Part shown: positions 36,618 to 45,548 of the stretch, piece after piece | How the letters are laid out: the number at the start of each line of letters is the position of its first letter | How positions within the stretch are numbered: position 1 is the stretch's first letter | From: GCA-002733465 sp965230525 | GTDB lineage: Bacteria > Pseudomonadota > Gammaproteobacteria > Enterobacterales > Kangiellaceae | Assembly (NCBI GenBank): GCA_965230525.1 | Contig: OZ246008.1 | Coordinates: 620,001-684,000, forward strand | Direction: 5' to 3' | DNA length: 64,000 nucleotides | Made by a program: the position numbers and the translations under genes | Notes under the pieces: model-generated | Databases searched by the model: none | Told to the model about the DNA's origin: nothing | Seen by the model: the letters and a program-made list of their open reading frames with translations, nothing else

Positions 36618-38300
36618 TTATTCAAAATTCAACATTTCTTTAGCATGCGAAATCGTTTTATCACTGATTGTCTTTCCACCTAACATGCGAGCGATTTCGT
36701 CAATTCTTTGCTTTTGATCTAGCTGACTTATGCTGGTTGTGGTGGAGTCGCTCGCTTTGGTTTTGCTGGCTACTAAGTGATGATTACCGTAAGCCGCTAC
36801 TTGAGGTTGATGGGTCACACAAAGCACCTGTCGGCCGGATGCCAATTGCAACAATAATTGGCCAACCGTGTCAGCCGTCGCACCACCAATTCCGACATCA
36901 ACTTCATCAAAAATGATACACGGAATTAACTGTTGCTCTGAGGTAGTCGTCGAAATTGCCAGACTAATTCTCGATAGCTCTCCACCGGATGCAACTTTAC
37001 TCATGGGTTGCAAAGGCTGGCCGGGATTTGCCGAAACTAGATATTCGACATCTTCCATACCCAGCGGTGAGTAATTTTCTCGTGACTTTATTTGAATAGA
37101 AAACTGGCCACCTTCCATCGCGAGGGGTTGGATCTTTTTAGTGACTAGTTTTTCGAGTTTGCGTGCCACCTTGGTGCGGCTCGAAGTTAATAATTTTGCT
37201 TGGCAAAGATAAGTTTTAACTGCATCTGCATATTCGCTTTGGATGCGCTCTAAGGCGGCATCATCTGATTGCAATTGATTCAATTGATTTTGCAGCTTTA
37301 TGAAATGCTCCGGTAGTTCGGATAAATTAACTTGGTGTTTGCGCGCCAAATCATGAAACTGCGCTAATTGCTGATCGAGTTGCGCTAATTTTTCTGGGTC
37401 GCAATCCAAGTTTTCTCGATAACTTTCTAATTCTGAAGCAGCATCTTGGAGCAATGATTCGGCGTCCGTCAAAGTTTCTGCAACACCCCGTAAACTCGGA
37501 TCGATTGTTAATAATTCACTCACTTGCGAAATCACCATACTAAGCGCATCCAAACTTGATTGAGTATCGCTACCCGATAAGGCTTCAAGGGCATTAGAGA
37601 CGATCGATAAACGATCTTGCGAAGTAGCTGCTTGCTTATGTGCTTGTTCGAGGTTGTCTAATACAGACTGCTCCGGATTGGCAAGTTGTAACTCTTCGAC
37701 TTGATAAGTGAGTAACTCCCGCTGCGAATCACGCGCTTGTTTTTGTTGCTCGAGATGCTTTTTTTTAGCTTTAACTTCAGCGAGCTGTTGATAAGCCAAT
37801 GTCACATTACTGATCAAATCTTGATGATTGGCAAATCGATCTAACAGGCTTAATTGTTCTTTACCTTTGAGTAAGGTTTGATGCGCGTGTTGTCCGTGAA
37901 TATCGACCAAGTACTGACCGAGATTTTTTAATTGACTCTGCGTCACAGTGCGTCCATTGATATAGCACTTAGAGCGACCCGCTTTGATGATCACCCGCCT
38001 TACAATAACTTCACATTCGACATCTTGAAAGTCTTGATTTTCTAGCAAATCATTTTGTTTTAGCCAAGCAAATGCCTCGCTGGATTGAGCAATTGCAAAT
38101 ACCGCAGATACTTCAGCCTGAGTTGCCCCGCTTGAAACCACTGTTTGCTCTGCACGCTCTCCGAGAGCTAAACCCAATGCATCAATCACAATTGACTTAC
38201 CGGCACCTGTTTCACCAGTAATTACCGTCATTCCTTCACTCCAATCGAGTTGCAGTGACTTAATAATGGCAAAATTTCTTATATCAATTGACAGCAACAT
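36618..38300 (-). CDS. recN: DNA repair protein RecN
   Basis: SMC-like ATPase for recombinational repair of double-strand breaks. 560 residues from the ATG at 38300, whose product begins MLLSIDIRNFAIIKSL as in other RecN proteins; the frame is open upstream to 38366 but without homology. Walker A is GETGAGKS, followed by the long coiled-coil arm (about residues 150-370), then SGGELSRISLA and Walker B IIFDEVDVGIGG. Length is close to E. coli RecN (553). In many gammaproteobacteria it is SOS-controlled; a near-perfect 20-bp palindrome 68 bp upstream may be the site, though it is not the E. coli LexA consensus. Confidence 0.97.
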   Translation of the reverse strand: MLLSIDIRNFAIIKSLQLDWSEGMTVITGETGAGKSIVIDALGLALGERAEQTVVSSGATQAEVSAVFAIAQSSEAFAWLKQNDLLENQDFQDVECEVIVRRVIIKAGRSKCYINGRTVTQSQLKNLGQYLVDIHGQHAHQTLLKGKEQLSLLDRFANHQDLISNVTLAYQQLAEVKAKKKHLEQQKQARDSQRELLTYQVEELQLANPEQSVLDNLEQAHKQAATSQDRLSIVSNALEALSGSDTQSSLDALSMVISQVSELLTIDPSLRGVAETLTDAESLLQDAASELESYRENLDCDPEKLAQLDQQLAQFHDLARKHQVNLSELPEHFIKLQNQLNQLQSDDAALERIQSEYADAVKTYLCQAKLLTSSRTKVARKLEKLVTKKIQPLAMEGGQFSIQIKSRENYSPLGMEDVEYLVSANPGQPLQPMSKVASGGELSRISLAISTTTSEQQLIPCIIFDEVDVGIGGATADTVGQLLLQLASGRQVLCVTHQPQVAAYGNHHLVASKTKASDSTTTSISQLDQKQRIDEIARMLGGKTISDKTISHAKEMLNFE

Positions 38301-38367
38301 AATGGCGCAAACCCAAGTTTTATCTGGTATAGAGGATATCTCGATTCTATCGCAACCTTTAGACAAA

Positions 38368-38387
38368 AGCTACTTATACAAGTAGCT
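38368..38387 (-). promoter_or_regulatory. 20-bp palindrome overlapping a possible recN promoter
   Basis: On the minus strand AGCTACTTGTATAAGTAGCT, 9 of 10 pairs complementary. It contains a -10-like TATAAG preceded by TG, so a bound protein would block the promoter. Candidate SOS or other operator for recN. It does not contain the CTGT-N8-ACAG LexA box. Confidence 0.4.
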
Positions 38388-38447
38388 AGCTTATTGCTTG
38401 TGTTTTACTCCATTCGATTTAACCGATTTGAATCAATTCAAACCGAA

Positions 38448-39353
38448 TCATTTGTGATTAAACTTTTTGATGGCTTTTTTGAGTGTGGGATCATCCGTGT
38501 GTTTGGCGAGTTTAAGATTTTGTTTTGCCAGCGCTTTCTCACCTATTAATTGATAGAGTTGCGCCATTCTAAAGTGAGCCCATGGAATCGGTGGAAGTGA
38601 CTTCTGACCATTAAACTCAACCACATATCGCTTTAGCGCAGCAATGCCTTCCTTCAAATGAAGTTGACCGAATACCGCATTGCGACCAAGTTGATAAAGC
38701 GCACTTAATTGGTAGTTTTCACTGGATTCAAAGGAAATTACTCGATTAAAAGATTGAAATGCCATTTGATAGTCTTTTTGCGTTTGCAAATGCAGCCCGT
38801 ACTCAAAGTGAACCGCTGCATTGCTGGGAAATTCTTGAGTAAATTGTTCGAATCGCTGTGTCAGTAAATTGGCCTGCTCAGTAGCACGAAGATACCTAAT
38901 TTCGGCCTGCACTCCCTGCAAACTATCGAGTTTTCGAATCGCCTTCACTTGCTGAAAAGCGATATCAGTATCTCCACCGGCAATCGATGGCACTCCCAAA
39001 TGGAAATTAAGCAACCCTTGGCGAAACTTTATTTGATCAGGTGCATTGTCAACGGCGAAATTCAAACATTTTAGGGCTTTTTTGGCATAACTCAATGCAA
39101 ATAGAGTCGAGTCTTCCGCTTGCTTCCCCATAATGCGACCGCAAGTAAAGGCTATCTCTGGATCTGTTGGATTTATCGACATCGCCTCTTCAATTAGTTC
39201 TTCGGCTTGGTCTAAGTCTTTATGAATGAACGACTTGGCCTGTTGGTGAAGTTGTTCAGCCGATTGACTCGCCTGGCTAGCCCAAGGCGTTAAACCGATG
39301 ATCAGTGCGATTAAAGGCGCAGTGATTCGCGCTCTCGATACAGTAAATTGCAT
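38448..39353 (-). CDS. Exported tetratricopeptide-repeat protein
   Basis: 301 residues: signal peptide (about 1-28, ending WASQAS) and then helical TPR-like repeats, for example DLDQAEELIEEAMSINPTDP and AAVHFEYGLHLQTQKDYQMA. The C-terminus is basic. TPR proteins act as scaffolds in the periplasm; no enzymatic motif is present. It lies upstream of recN on the same strand with a 147-bp gap holding a separate promoter, so it is probably independent. Partner unknown. Confidence 0.82.
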   Translation of the reverse strand: MQFTVSRARITAPLIALIIGLTPWASQASQSAEQLHQQAKSFIHKDLDQAEELIEEAMSINPTDPEIAFTCGRIMGKQAEDSTLFALSYAKKALKCLNFAVDNAPDQIKFRQGLLNFHLGVPSIAGGDTDIAFQQVKAIRKLDSLQGVQAEIRYLRATEQANLLTQRFEQFTQEFPSNAAVHFEYGLHLQTQKDYQMAFQSFNRVISFESSENYQLSALYQLGRNAVFGQLHLKEGIAALKRYVVEFNGQKSLPPIPWAHFRMAQLYQLIGEKALAKQNLKLAKHTDDPTLKKAIKKFNHK

Positions 39354-39657
39354 GGTTAAGCAGTCCTAATGATGAATTTTGACTAGTTTAAGTGGCTGCT
39401 GGGGTGCCTTATAAGTGCCAAAAGTCACGACCTGAGCTTTACTAACAAGACTAAACGCTGAAATATGGCTGACTGAATCCTTCGAAATAATAAGTACAAG
39501 CCAACTAAGTTTTTAGAACACTGGCCTATTAATATACCCCGTTCAAATAAGTTGATCAGCCGCAACGCTGGCGGTCAACGGCCTTTATCCCGAAAAACCT
39601 CAATTATTGGACTATAGTTAATACAAATCGCTTTATGATTTCGAAGGGTGTTAATTG
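39354..39657. promoter_or_regulatory. Gap between TPR protein and TBDR genes
   Basis: 304 bp separating divergent genes. A -10-like TATAGT lies about 40 bases upstream of the TBDR start, and AAGGGTG is its ribosome binding site. A short GC-rich inverted element (CCGC/GCGG) is at about 39561-39575. No gene is supported. Confidence 0.4.
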
Positions 39658-42051
39658 ATGTTACAGCGTTCCCTATTATGGACGATAGTGGCCACTCAAT
39701 TGGTGTTAAGTCCAGTCGTTGTGGCTGAAGAAGACGAATTGAATGTGCTTATTGTTACCGCACAAAAGCGAGAGCAATCAATTCAAACCGTGCCAATTGC
39801 CGTTACCGCTGTCAACAGTGATGCATTAGAGCAGTTCAATATATCCAGTTCCAACGAGATTGCAGAGCTCGTACCTAACCTAAATGTCGCTCGCAATTTC
39901 AACGGCACTCTCAATTACTTTATTCGCGGAATTGGCATGGACGACTTTAACCTTTCATCTATTCCAGCCATCGGCCTTTACCTCGATGACGTTGCTATTC
40001 ATAACCCATTACTCACTAATTTTGCACTCTATGATATTGAAAGAGTTGAAGTTCTGCGTGGGCCACAAAATGCGTTATTCGGCAAAAACACCACCGGTGG
40101 CGCGATTAATTTTATTTCTAATGCTCGAAGGACCGATGATAGTCTCGATGGATTTGCGCAATTGTCTTTTGGCAATTTCAATCGGCGATTCCTCGATGCT
40201 GCCAGTCATGTAATCATAAACGACAACACCCACATGCGCTTTTCGCTATTTAACCATCAACGAGATGGGTTAGTAACAAGCCGCCTCGCCGACAATGACA
40301 CTGAATATAATGATATCTCCCGATGGGGATTAAGAACCCAAATTGTTCACCAGATCGACTCTGATCGCCAATTGCATGCAAGCTTATACGGTGGAAAACA
40401 ACAACAAATTGCGGAAGTGAAAACACTGTTACTGCCCCAAGGCAGTGAATTAATCATTGATTTGGACGATGCCGATTTAACCAAAAATGAATCTGCGTTG
40501 CTCGATCCGCCCAATGATATTGACTCGTTAGGCGGTTATTTAAAGTTTAAATGGGCACTTGAGCATTTTGAATTTACTTCAATCTCTGCTTTTGAAGACG
40601 TTGAATCTAAACGAACAGATGATTGGGGATCACAAACGCTTGCCACAAACGTTAATCAAATTATCAGCTTTCACGCCACAGATACCCAATTTTACAGTCA
40701 AGAGTTGCAATTAGTTTCGTCCAAGCAAGCATCGCTACCAATCGACTGGCTAGCCGGTTTTTTGTTTGATGTTGAAAGTGGCGACATATTACAGACCGCA
40801 TTTATCGACCCGGGAGGCCCCGGCAGACCAGATGATGCCATCAATGACGCAGGCATCGGCCCGCTATTTGATCGCGGTGCTTGGCTTGAGTTAGATACTC
40901 GCACCTATTCTTTGTACGGCCAAGCCGATATTAAGTTAAGCAACAAGACTAGTTTAAATACCGGTATTCGATGGACTCGGCAAAATTTAAAGCCGCGAGT
41001 CAATACCGCAGGCATGCTGATGGACTTGCCCGAGATGCCCTTTCCGTTGGGTAGCTTTGGTTGGTACAGTTTGGGAAATCCAGGATTTGACCCACTACAA
41101 GACCACGCAGGGTTTTCAACCATTAACAACTTCTTTGAGGCTAACGGCGGTGCACCTGCGTCGGTAGATATTGATGAAACCTTTACACAATGGGGTGGCA
41201 AGGTGAGTTTAGATTATCAATATGATTCCGACATACTCGTGTACGGCTATTGGGCTAAAGGATTCAAAATGGGCTCGGTTAACTCTAATCCGACAACAGC
41301 CGCTTTCTTATCACTGCTAGATAGGTTGGTGAAGCCTGAAACACTGATCACCTATGAGCTAGGGGCAAAGTCCCAGTGGCTCAACAATCAAGTTCGATTG
41401 AACGCTGCATTATTTAACAACCAATGGGAAGATTATCAATTCTATCAAGTGTACAACCCTGGCAACCCTGCCAATTTGTTTGCGACGTTAGTGAATTTAC
41501 CGGAGGCAAATTCCTATGGCGCCGAAGCGGAATTACAATGGTTGATTGACCAAAGTTTCGAAATCAATATGGGCATTGGTTGGTTAAAAACGAAAGTAGT
41601 AGATGGTCAATTGAATACCGATGGTATTCCAGCCACTTTACAGGATGATTTTCAACGACAAGTAGTAAAGGGAAACCGCCTAACCAATGCGCCTGAATGG
41701 GTCTATAACCTTTCTTTAATGAAGTCGTTCTTTTTTGATCAAAGCGATTTGGACTTGCTACTCCATTATGATTATCAAGGTGAGCATATTCATATGTTAG
41801 CCGGTGAAAACTCTGATGCTTGGCAGCAAAATTTTTCTGAGAAAGCCGTTGGATTAGTTAATTTTAATATGACTGTTAGCTTTGGAGATCTTCGTCAATA
41901 CAAAGTAGCTCTATGGGCAAAAAATCTCACCGACGAGAAATACTGCCAAGAACGCTCGACCATTCCAGGTGCCAACACTGAAATTACCCGGCTGTGTATC
42001 CAGGGTCAACCACAAACCATGGGGCTAACGGTTAGCTACCGTTTTGACTAA
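39658..42051 (+). CDS. TonB-dependent outer-membrane receptor
   Basis: 797 residues from the ATG at 39658; a TTG immediately before it is not needed because AAGGGTG is spaced 7 bases from the ATG. Signal peptide ending VVVAEE, TonB-box region VLIVTAQKREQSIQTVPIAV, plug with RGPQNALFGKNTTGGAINF, and a beta-barrel ending GLTVSYRFD. Belongs to the FecA/PupB-like family with the TAQKRE signature, common in marine bacteria. Unusual context: a hybrid histidine kinase gene starts 5 bp downstream, so receptor and sensor are expressed together. Substrate unknown; no degradative gene is directly adjacent except the secreted amidohydrolase 3.5 kb downstream. Confidence 0.94.
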   Translation: MLQRSLLWTIVATQLVLSPVVVAEEDELNVLIVTAQKREQSIQTVPIAVTAVNSDALEQFNISSSNEIAELVPNLNVARNFNGTLNYFIRGIGMDDFNLSSIPAIGLYLDDVAIHNPLLTNFALYDIERVEVLRGPQNALFGKNTTGGAINFISNARRTDDSLDGFAQLSFGNFNRRFLDAASHVIINDNTHMRFSLFNHQRDGLVTSRLADNDTEYNDISRWGLRTQIVHQIDSDRQLHASLYGGKQQQIAEVKTLLLPQGSELIIDLDDADLTKNESALLDPPNDIDSLGGYLKFKWALEHFEFTSISAFEDVESKRTDDWGSQTLATNVNQIISFHATDTQFYSQELQLVSSKQASLPIDWLAGFLFDVESGDILQTAFIDPGGPGRPDDAINDAGIGPLFDRGAWLELDTRTYSLYGQADIKLSNKTSLNTGIRWTRQNLKPRVNTAGMLMDLPEMPFPLGSFGWYSLGNPGFDPLQDHAGFSTINNFFEANGGAPASVDIDETFTQWGGKVSLDYQYDSDILVYGYWAKGFKMGSVNSNPTTAAFLSLLDRLVKPETLITYELGAKSQWLNNQVRLNAALFNNQWEDYQFYQVYNPGNPANLFATLVNLPEANSYGAEAELQWLIDQSFEINMGIGWLKTKVVDGQLNTDGIPATLQDDFQRQVVKGNRLTNAPEWVYNLSLMKSFFFDQSDLDLLLHYDYQGEHIHMLAGENSDAWQQNFSEKAVGLVNFNMTVSFGDLRQYKVALWAKNLTDEKYCQERSTIPGANTEITRLCIQGQPQTMGLTVSYRFD

Positions 42052-42056
42052 GCTTT

Positions 42057-44777
42057 GTGATTAGATTCGATAAATCATTAGTATTTTCTTTTTGCGTTTT
42101 CTTGATTGGATTAACCATCACGACGTTTTTCTATCAAGTTCAGCTTGAAAAAAATCTTAGCAAAGCGGAGCAAGACTTTGCGCGCCATGCCAGTCTTCGT
42201 GCCAGTGATATTCAAGCTCAGCTCTACCGTTCATTCTTTCAAATTGAATCTGTTGCAAACCTATTTGCTTCTTCTGACTGGGTTTCTAATCGAGAATTTT
42301 CCGGTTTCGTCAACAAAGTGTTTAGCAATTTTCCTGAGGGTCGAAGAATCTCATATATCAGTTATACCGATCACCGAGAGCTCGACCAACGTATTGAATG
42401 GCTAAAATCAAACCATGACGATGAGTTTAAAGACTTTCAAGTGTTTGACCTGAAGCAAGGCAAACGAGTTTTTCCCGCCACCACTTACCAAGATCACTAC
42501 TCGATTCTTGAATACACTTTTCCCATTCCTAAAGGGAGCAACTTTATTGGTCGAAATATTCGCCCTGACTCTCCTATTGGTCCACAGTTTTTTCGAGTCA
42601 TCAAACAACAAAAACCCATTGTCAGTTCATTGCATTCCCCAATAGAAAATGTCACCGAAAAACCGTTTTTCTTCTATACCAGTCCAGTGCTTAAGCAGCA
42701 GGATAATGAGACTTTCGAACTAGCCGGTGTCGTTATTTCTAGTCAGTATATTGAAGATGTATTTACCGATATCGGTTTCGAACAATTCACTAATAATTTT
42801 CACTACATCTTTGAAGATGGCGAGGGAAATCAATTTTACTACCCTCAAAGACGCTTAGTCTTAAGCAAAGACAGGCCACTGAATACGACCGAGCCGCATC
42901 AACACCAACAATCAATTAAAATGCTCGGAGAAACTTGGACGATTAGGGTATTGCCGACTAACCAATTTACTCAGGTTAATGGCGAGTTTCTCGCCAGTAT
43001 TGTTGTTGCCGGCATTCTTATATCTTTATTACTCGCTACATTATCTAAACAGTTACTATCCCAACAGGTAAATCTTGAAAGAGAAGTTGAACGAAAAACT
43101 AAAGCGCTTAACAAGAGTAATCATCGACTTGGTGAACATAAAGATCGATTAAACAGTAAAAACAAGCAACTCGAAAAAGCGTTGGAGAGCGCTAAAGCTG
43201 CAAACATCGCTAAATCAGAATTTTTGGCCACCATGAGTCATGAGATCCGAACCCCAATGAATGGTGTCATTGGCGCGTTAGGCTTGCTGCTAAAAGGACG
43301 GCTAGAGGACCAACAAACCAACTATGCTAAGCTAGCTCAAGAAAGCGCAAAGTCGCTACTCAATATAATTAATGACATCCTCGATTTTTCCAAAATAGAA
43401 GCGGGTAAATTAGAATTTGAGAAGATCGATTTTGACTTACTCCAACTGCTTGAAAACATCTCACAGTCAATGGCGTTAAAAGCGTTTGAAAAAGATGTTG
43501 ATTTGATTTTGGATACCAGTGAAATAAAGATACGATGGGTCAATGGTGATCCTAGTCGATTAAGACAAATTCTAACCAATCTTTTATCCAACGCTATTAA
43601 ATTTACTCACGAAGGAGAGGTGTTGGTTAAAGCACAAGCAACCCAAACCAATAGCGGGATACAATTTGAATGTAAGGTAAAAGATTCGGGTATCGGCATT
43701 CCGAGCAACAAAGTTGATTCACTCTTTGAATCTTTCACTCAAGTCGATGCCTCCACTACGCGAAAGTTTGGTGGAACGGGATTAGGCCTCGCGATTACCA
43801 AGCAACTTTGTGAATTGATGAATGGCGAAATAAATGTTTCTAGTAATGAAGGTGTAGGTAGTGAGTTTAGCTGTACACTTTCACTCGACACAACCAATAA
43901 GCCCATTGATTCTATCCCACTTAATTTTTCCTCGCATAATATTTTAATTCTTGGTCAAGAATGCAATTCACTAAGTGTACTCGCTAGAATGCTTGAGTCG
44001 CTTGGCGCTAAGACTCAATACGTTCCCACGCCACTTTGCGAGCCCATCGAACATTGCTTAACCAATGACTTAACTTGCATTCTTTATCAGCCAATAGATT
44101 TTAGTGGGGAGCAAATGAAACTAGTCAGCCAGTTAAAAACTCTTCCTAGTTATAATGGTTGCGATACATTTTTGATTCATCGTAGCGGACAAACCTTTGA
44201 TACTAAGGCACTCGAGCGGTTAGGCTTCAATGGCGAAATCACTAAGCCCTATAGTCTGGCAAATCTCAGTTTGATTAATAATCGTTCGAGCTTTGATAAA
44301 GCACAAACTAATCAAGACCAGTTAGAATCGGAACAAGCTGCCATAGGACAAACTCTCTCGGCCAAAATTCTATTGGTTGAAGATAACCCCATAAACCAAG
44401 TCGTAGCAGAAGGAATTTTAGAAGCGCTTGGCTGTAGTATAGATATTGCCGAAAATGGTTTAGAAGCAATTGCATTACTTAATCAATCGGCCACGTTACA
44501 GCAGTACGATTTAATTTTTATGGACTGTCAGATGCCAGAGCTCGATGGCTATCAAACTACTCAGCGTATTCGTAATGGTTCAGTCAAAGGAATTAACAAA
44601 GCAATACCCATCATCGCAATGACGGCCAATGCTATGAAAGGCGATCGAGAAAAGTGTTTATCCGTTGGAATGGACGACTACCTAGCCAAGCCGATTGAGC
44701 CAGAAGACATTACTGAAAAATTGCAGCAATGGTTGCCAAAGAAAAATCTTAATTCAAGTTACCAAAATAAAAGCTAA
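42057..44777 (+). CDS. CHASE-domain hybrid sensor histidine kinase
   Basis: 906 residues starting at GTG, 5 bp after the TBDR stop. First transmembrane helix about residues 8-25, extracytoplasmic CHASE-type sensor domain to about 300, second helix about 305-325, a coiled coil (LEREVERKTKALNKS), HisKA with H395 in FLATMSHEIRTPMNG, and HATPase_c with NLLSNAIKFTHE, DSGIGIP and GTGLGLAI. A receiver-like domain without a clear phosphoacceptor Asp (about 625-735) is followed by a complete receiver with D823 in FMDCQMPELDG. No output domain, so the phosphate must pass to another protein; none is encoded nearby. The CHASE domain suggests sensing of a small periplasmic ligand, perhaps the TBDR cargo. 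Confidence 0.93.
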   Translation: MIRFDKSLVFSFCVFLIGLTITTFFYQVQLEKNLSKAEQDFARHASLRASDIQAQLYRSFFQIESVANLFASSDWVSNREFSGFVNKVFSNFPEGRRISYISYTDHRELDQRIEWLKSNHDDEFKDFQVFDLKQGKRVFPATTYQDHYSILEYTFPIPKGSNFIGRNIRPDSPIGPQFFRVIKQQKPIVSSLHSPIENVTEKPFFFYTSPVLKQQDNETFELAGVVISSQYIEDVFTDIGFEQFTNNFHYIFEDGEGNQFYYPQRRLVLSKDRPLNTTEPHQHQQSIKMLGETWTIRVLPTNQFTQVNGEFLASIVVAGILISLLLATLSKQLLSQQVNLEREVERKTKALNKSNHRLGEHKDRLNSKNKQLEKALESAKAANIAKSEFLATMSHEIRTPMNGVIGALGLLLKGRLEDQQTNYAKLAQESAKSLLNIINDILDFSKIEAGKLEFEKIDFDLLQLLENISQSMALKAFEKDVDLILDTSEIKIRWVNGDPSRLRQILTNLLSNAIKFTHEGEVLVKAQATQTNSGIQFECKVKDSGIGIPSNKVDSLFESFTQVDASTTRKFGGTGLGLAITKQLCELMNGEINVSSNEGVGSEFSCTLSLDTTNKPIDSIPLNFSSHNILILGQECNSLSVLARMLESLGAKTQYVPTPLCEPIEHCLTNDLTCILYQPIDFSGEQMKLVSQLKTLPSYNGCDTFLIHRSGQTFDTKALERLGFNGEITKPYSLANLSLINNRSSFDKAQTNQDQLESEQAAIGQTLSAKILLVEDNPINQVVAEGILEALGCSIDIAENGLEAIALLNQSATLQQYDLIFMDCQMPELDGYQTTQRIRNGSVKGINKAIPIIAMTANAMKGDREKCLSVGMDDYLAKPIEPEDITEKLQQWLPKKNLNSSYQNKS

Positions 44778-44812
44778 GCAATTATCTTTGATAGTTATAG
44801 CCATGTTGCTTC

Positions 44813-44872
44813 AAATCAACTAAAGTCAAATCAATTAAACTCGAATCAATTAAACTCGAATCACCTTGAGTG
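44813..44872. repeat. Four imperfect 15-bp tandem repeats
   Basis: Units AAATCAACTAAAGTC, AAATCAATTAAACTC, GAATCAATTAAACTC and a decayed GAATCACCTTGAGTG in head-to-tail order, between the kinase gene and the small outer-membrane protein gene. The middle two differ at one base. Confidence 0.75.
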
Positions 44873-44967
44873 CTTTTTATCAGAGTGTGAACGAGAGCAA
44901 CGTTGTATCAAGAACCTAACGATAGGATCCTGACCAACAAAGTTTATATTTAAGGACCCATTCCAAC

Positions 44968-45393
44968 ATGTTTTTCAGACAACCAGTTAAATTTTTTAGC
45001 TTAATCATCTTGCTTGCTAGCTCTTCTGCGTTTGCGGAAAGTAAACTAAATCTTGGAGTTGCCTACGACCTCGATACAGGAATTACAGCTCAGTATAGGG
45101 GTTATAGCTTTTTCTTGAATGACGATGCTGCGGCTATTGACTATCGTTTAGAGAACTTTTCCAATACTCGCAAAAGTTTACATTTTTATATCGACATTGG
45201 TGGTTTCATCCAAAACGATCAAAGTAATAACGATAATAGCGACGATAGTGTTGGGATCAGAACCCCCATTGGAATGACTTTTGGATTTGCGAAAAATTTT
45301 CATGCTTATATTCAAGCAGTTCCCAATTATGATTTTAATAATGATCGTGGTTTCGATGTAGATGGCGCCATTGGTGTTCGCTATCAGTTTTAA
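44968..45393 (+). CDS. Small exported beta-barrel-like protein
   Basis: 141 residues, no family recognised. Signal peptide ending SSAFAES. The mature part alternates hydrophobic and polar residues with many Tyr, Phe and Gly and ends in aromatic VRYQF, the pattern of outer-membrane barrel C-termini. A short Asn/Asp-rich loop (NDQSNNDNSDD) would be surface exposed. About 110 mature residues allow only a six- to eight-strand barrel. It follows the kinase gene with a 190-bp gap carrying tandem repeats, so it probably has its own promoter. Function unknown. Confidence 0.72.
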   Translation: MFFRQPVKFFSLIILLASSSAFAESKLNLGVAYDLDTGITAQYRGYSFFLNDDAAAIDYRLENFSNTRKSLHFYIDIGGFIQNDQSNNDNSDDSVGIRTPIGMTFGFAKNFHAYIQAVPNYDFNNDRGFDVDGAIGVRYQF

Positions 45394-45446
45394 AATAGCC
45401 CTAAAGCCCTGTACTTTTCACTAAATTCATTTTAATAATCACTTCA

Positions 45447-45474
45447 GCTGGTGGCGCTATTATTTGCCGCCAGC
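45447..45474 (+). terminator. Possible hairpin terminator after the small barrel gene
   Basis: Arms GCTGGTGGC and GCCGCCAGC, 8 of 9 pairs plus a G-U, 10-base loop. The following sequence is only moderately T-rich, so termination efficiency is uncertain. Confidence 0.4.
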
Positions 45475-45548
45475 GCTAACTTTCTCTCGTGCTCGCAATC
45501 GGTTATTATTTAGTCACCCTCGGCCACTGTTAAAAATAGGATAACACG

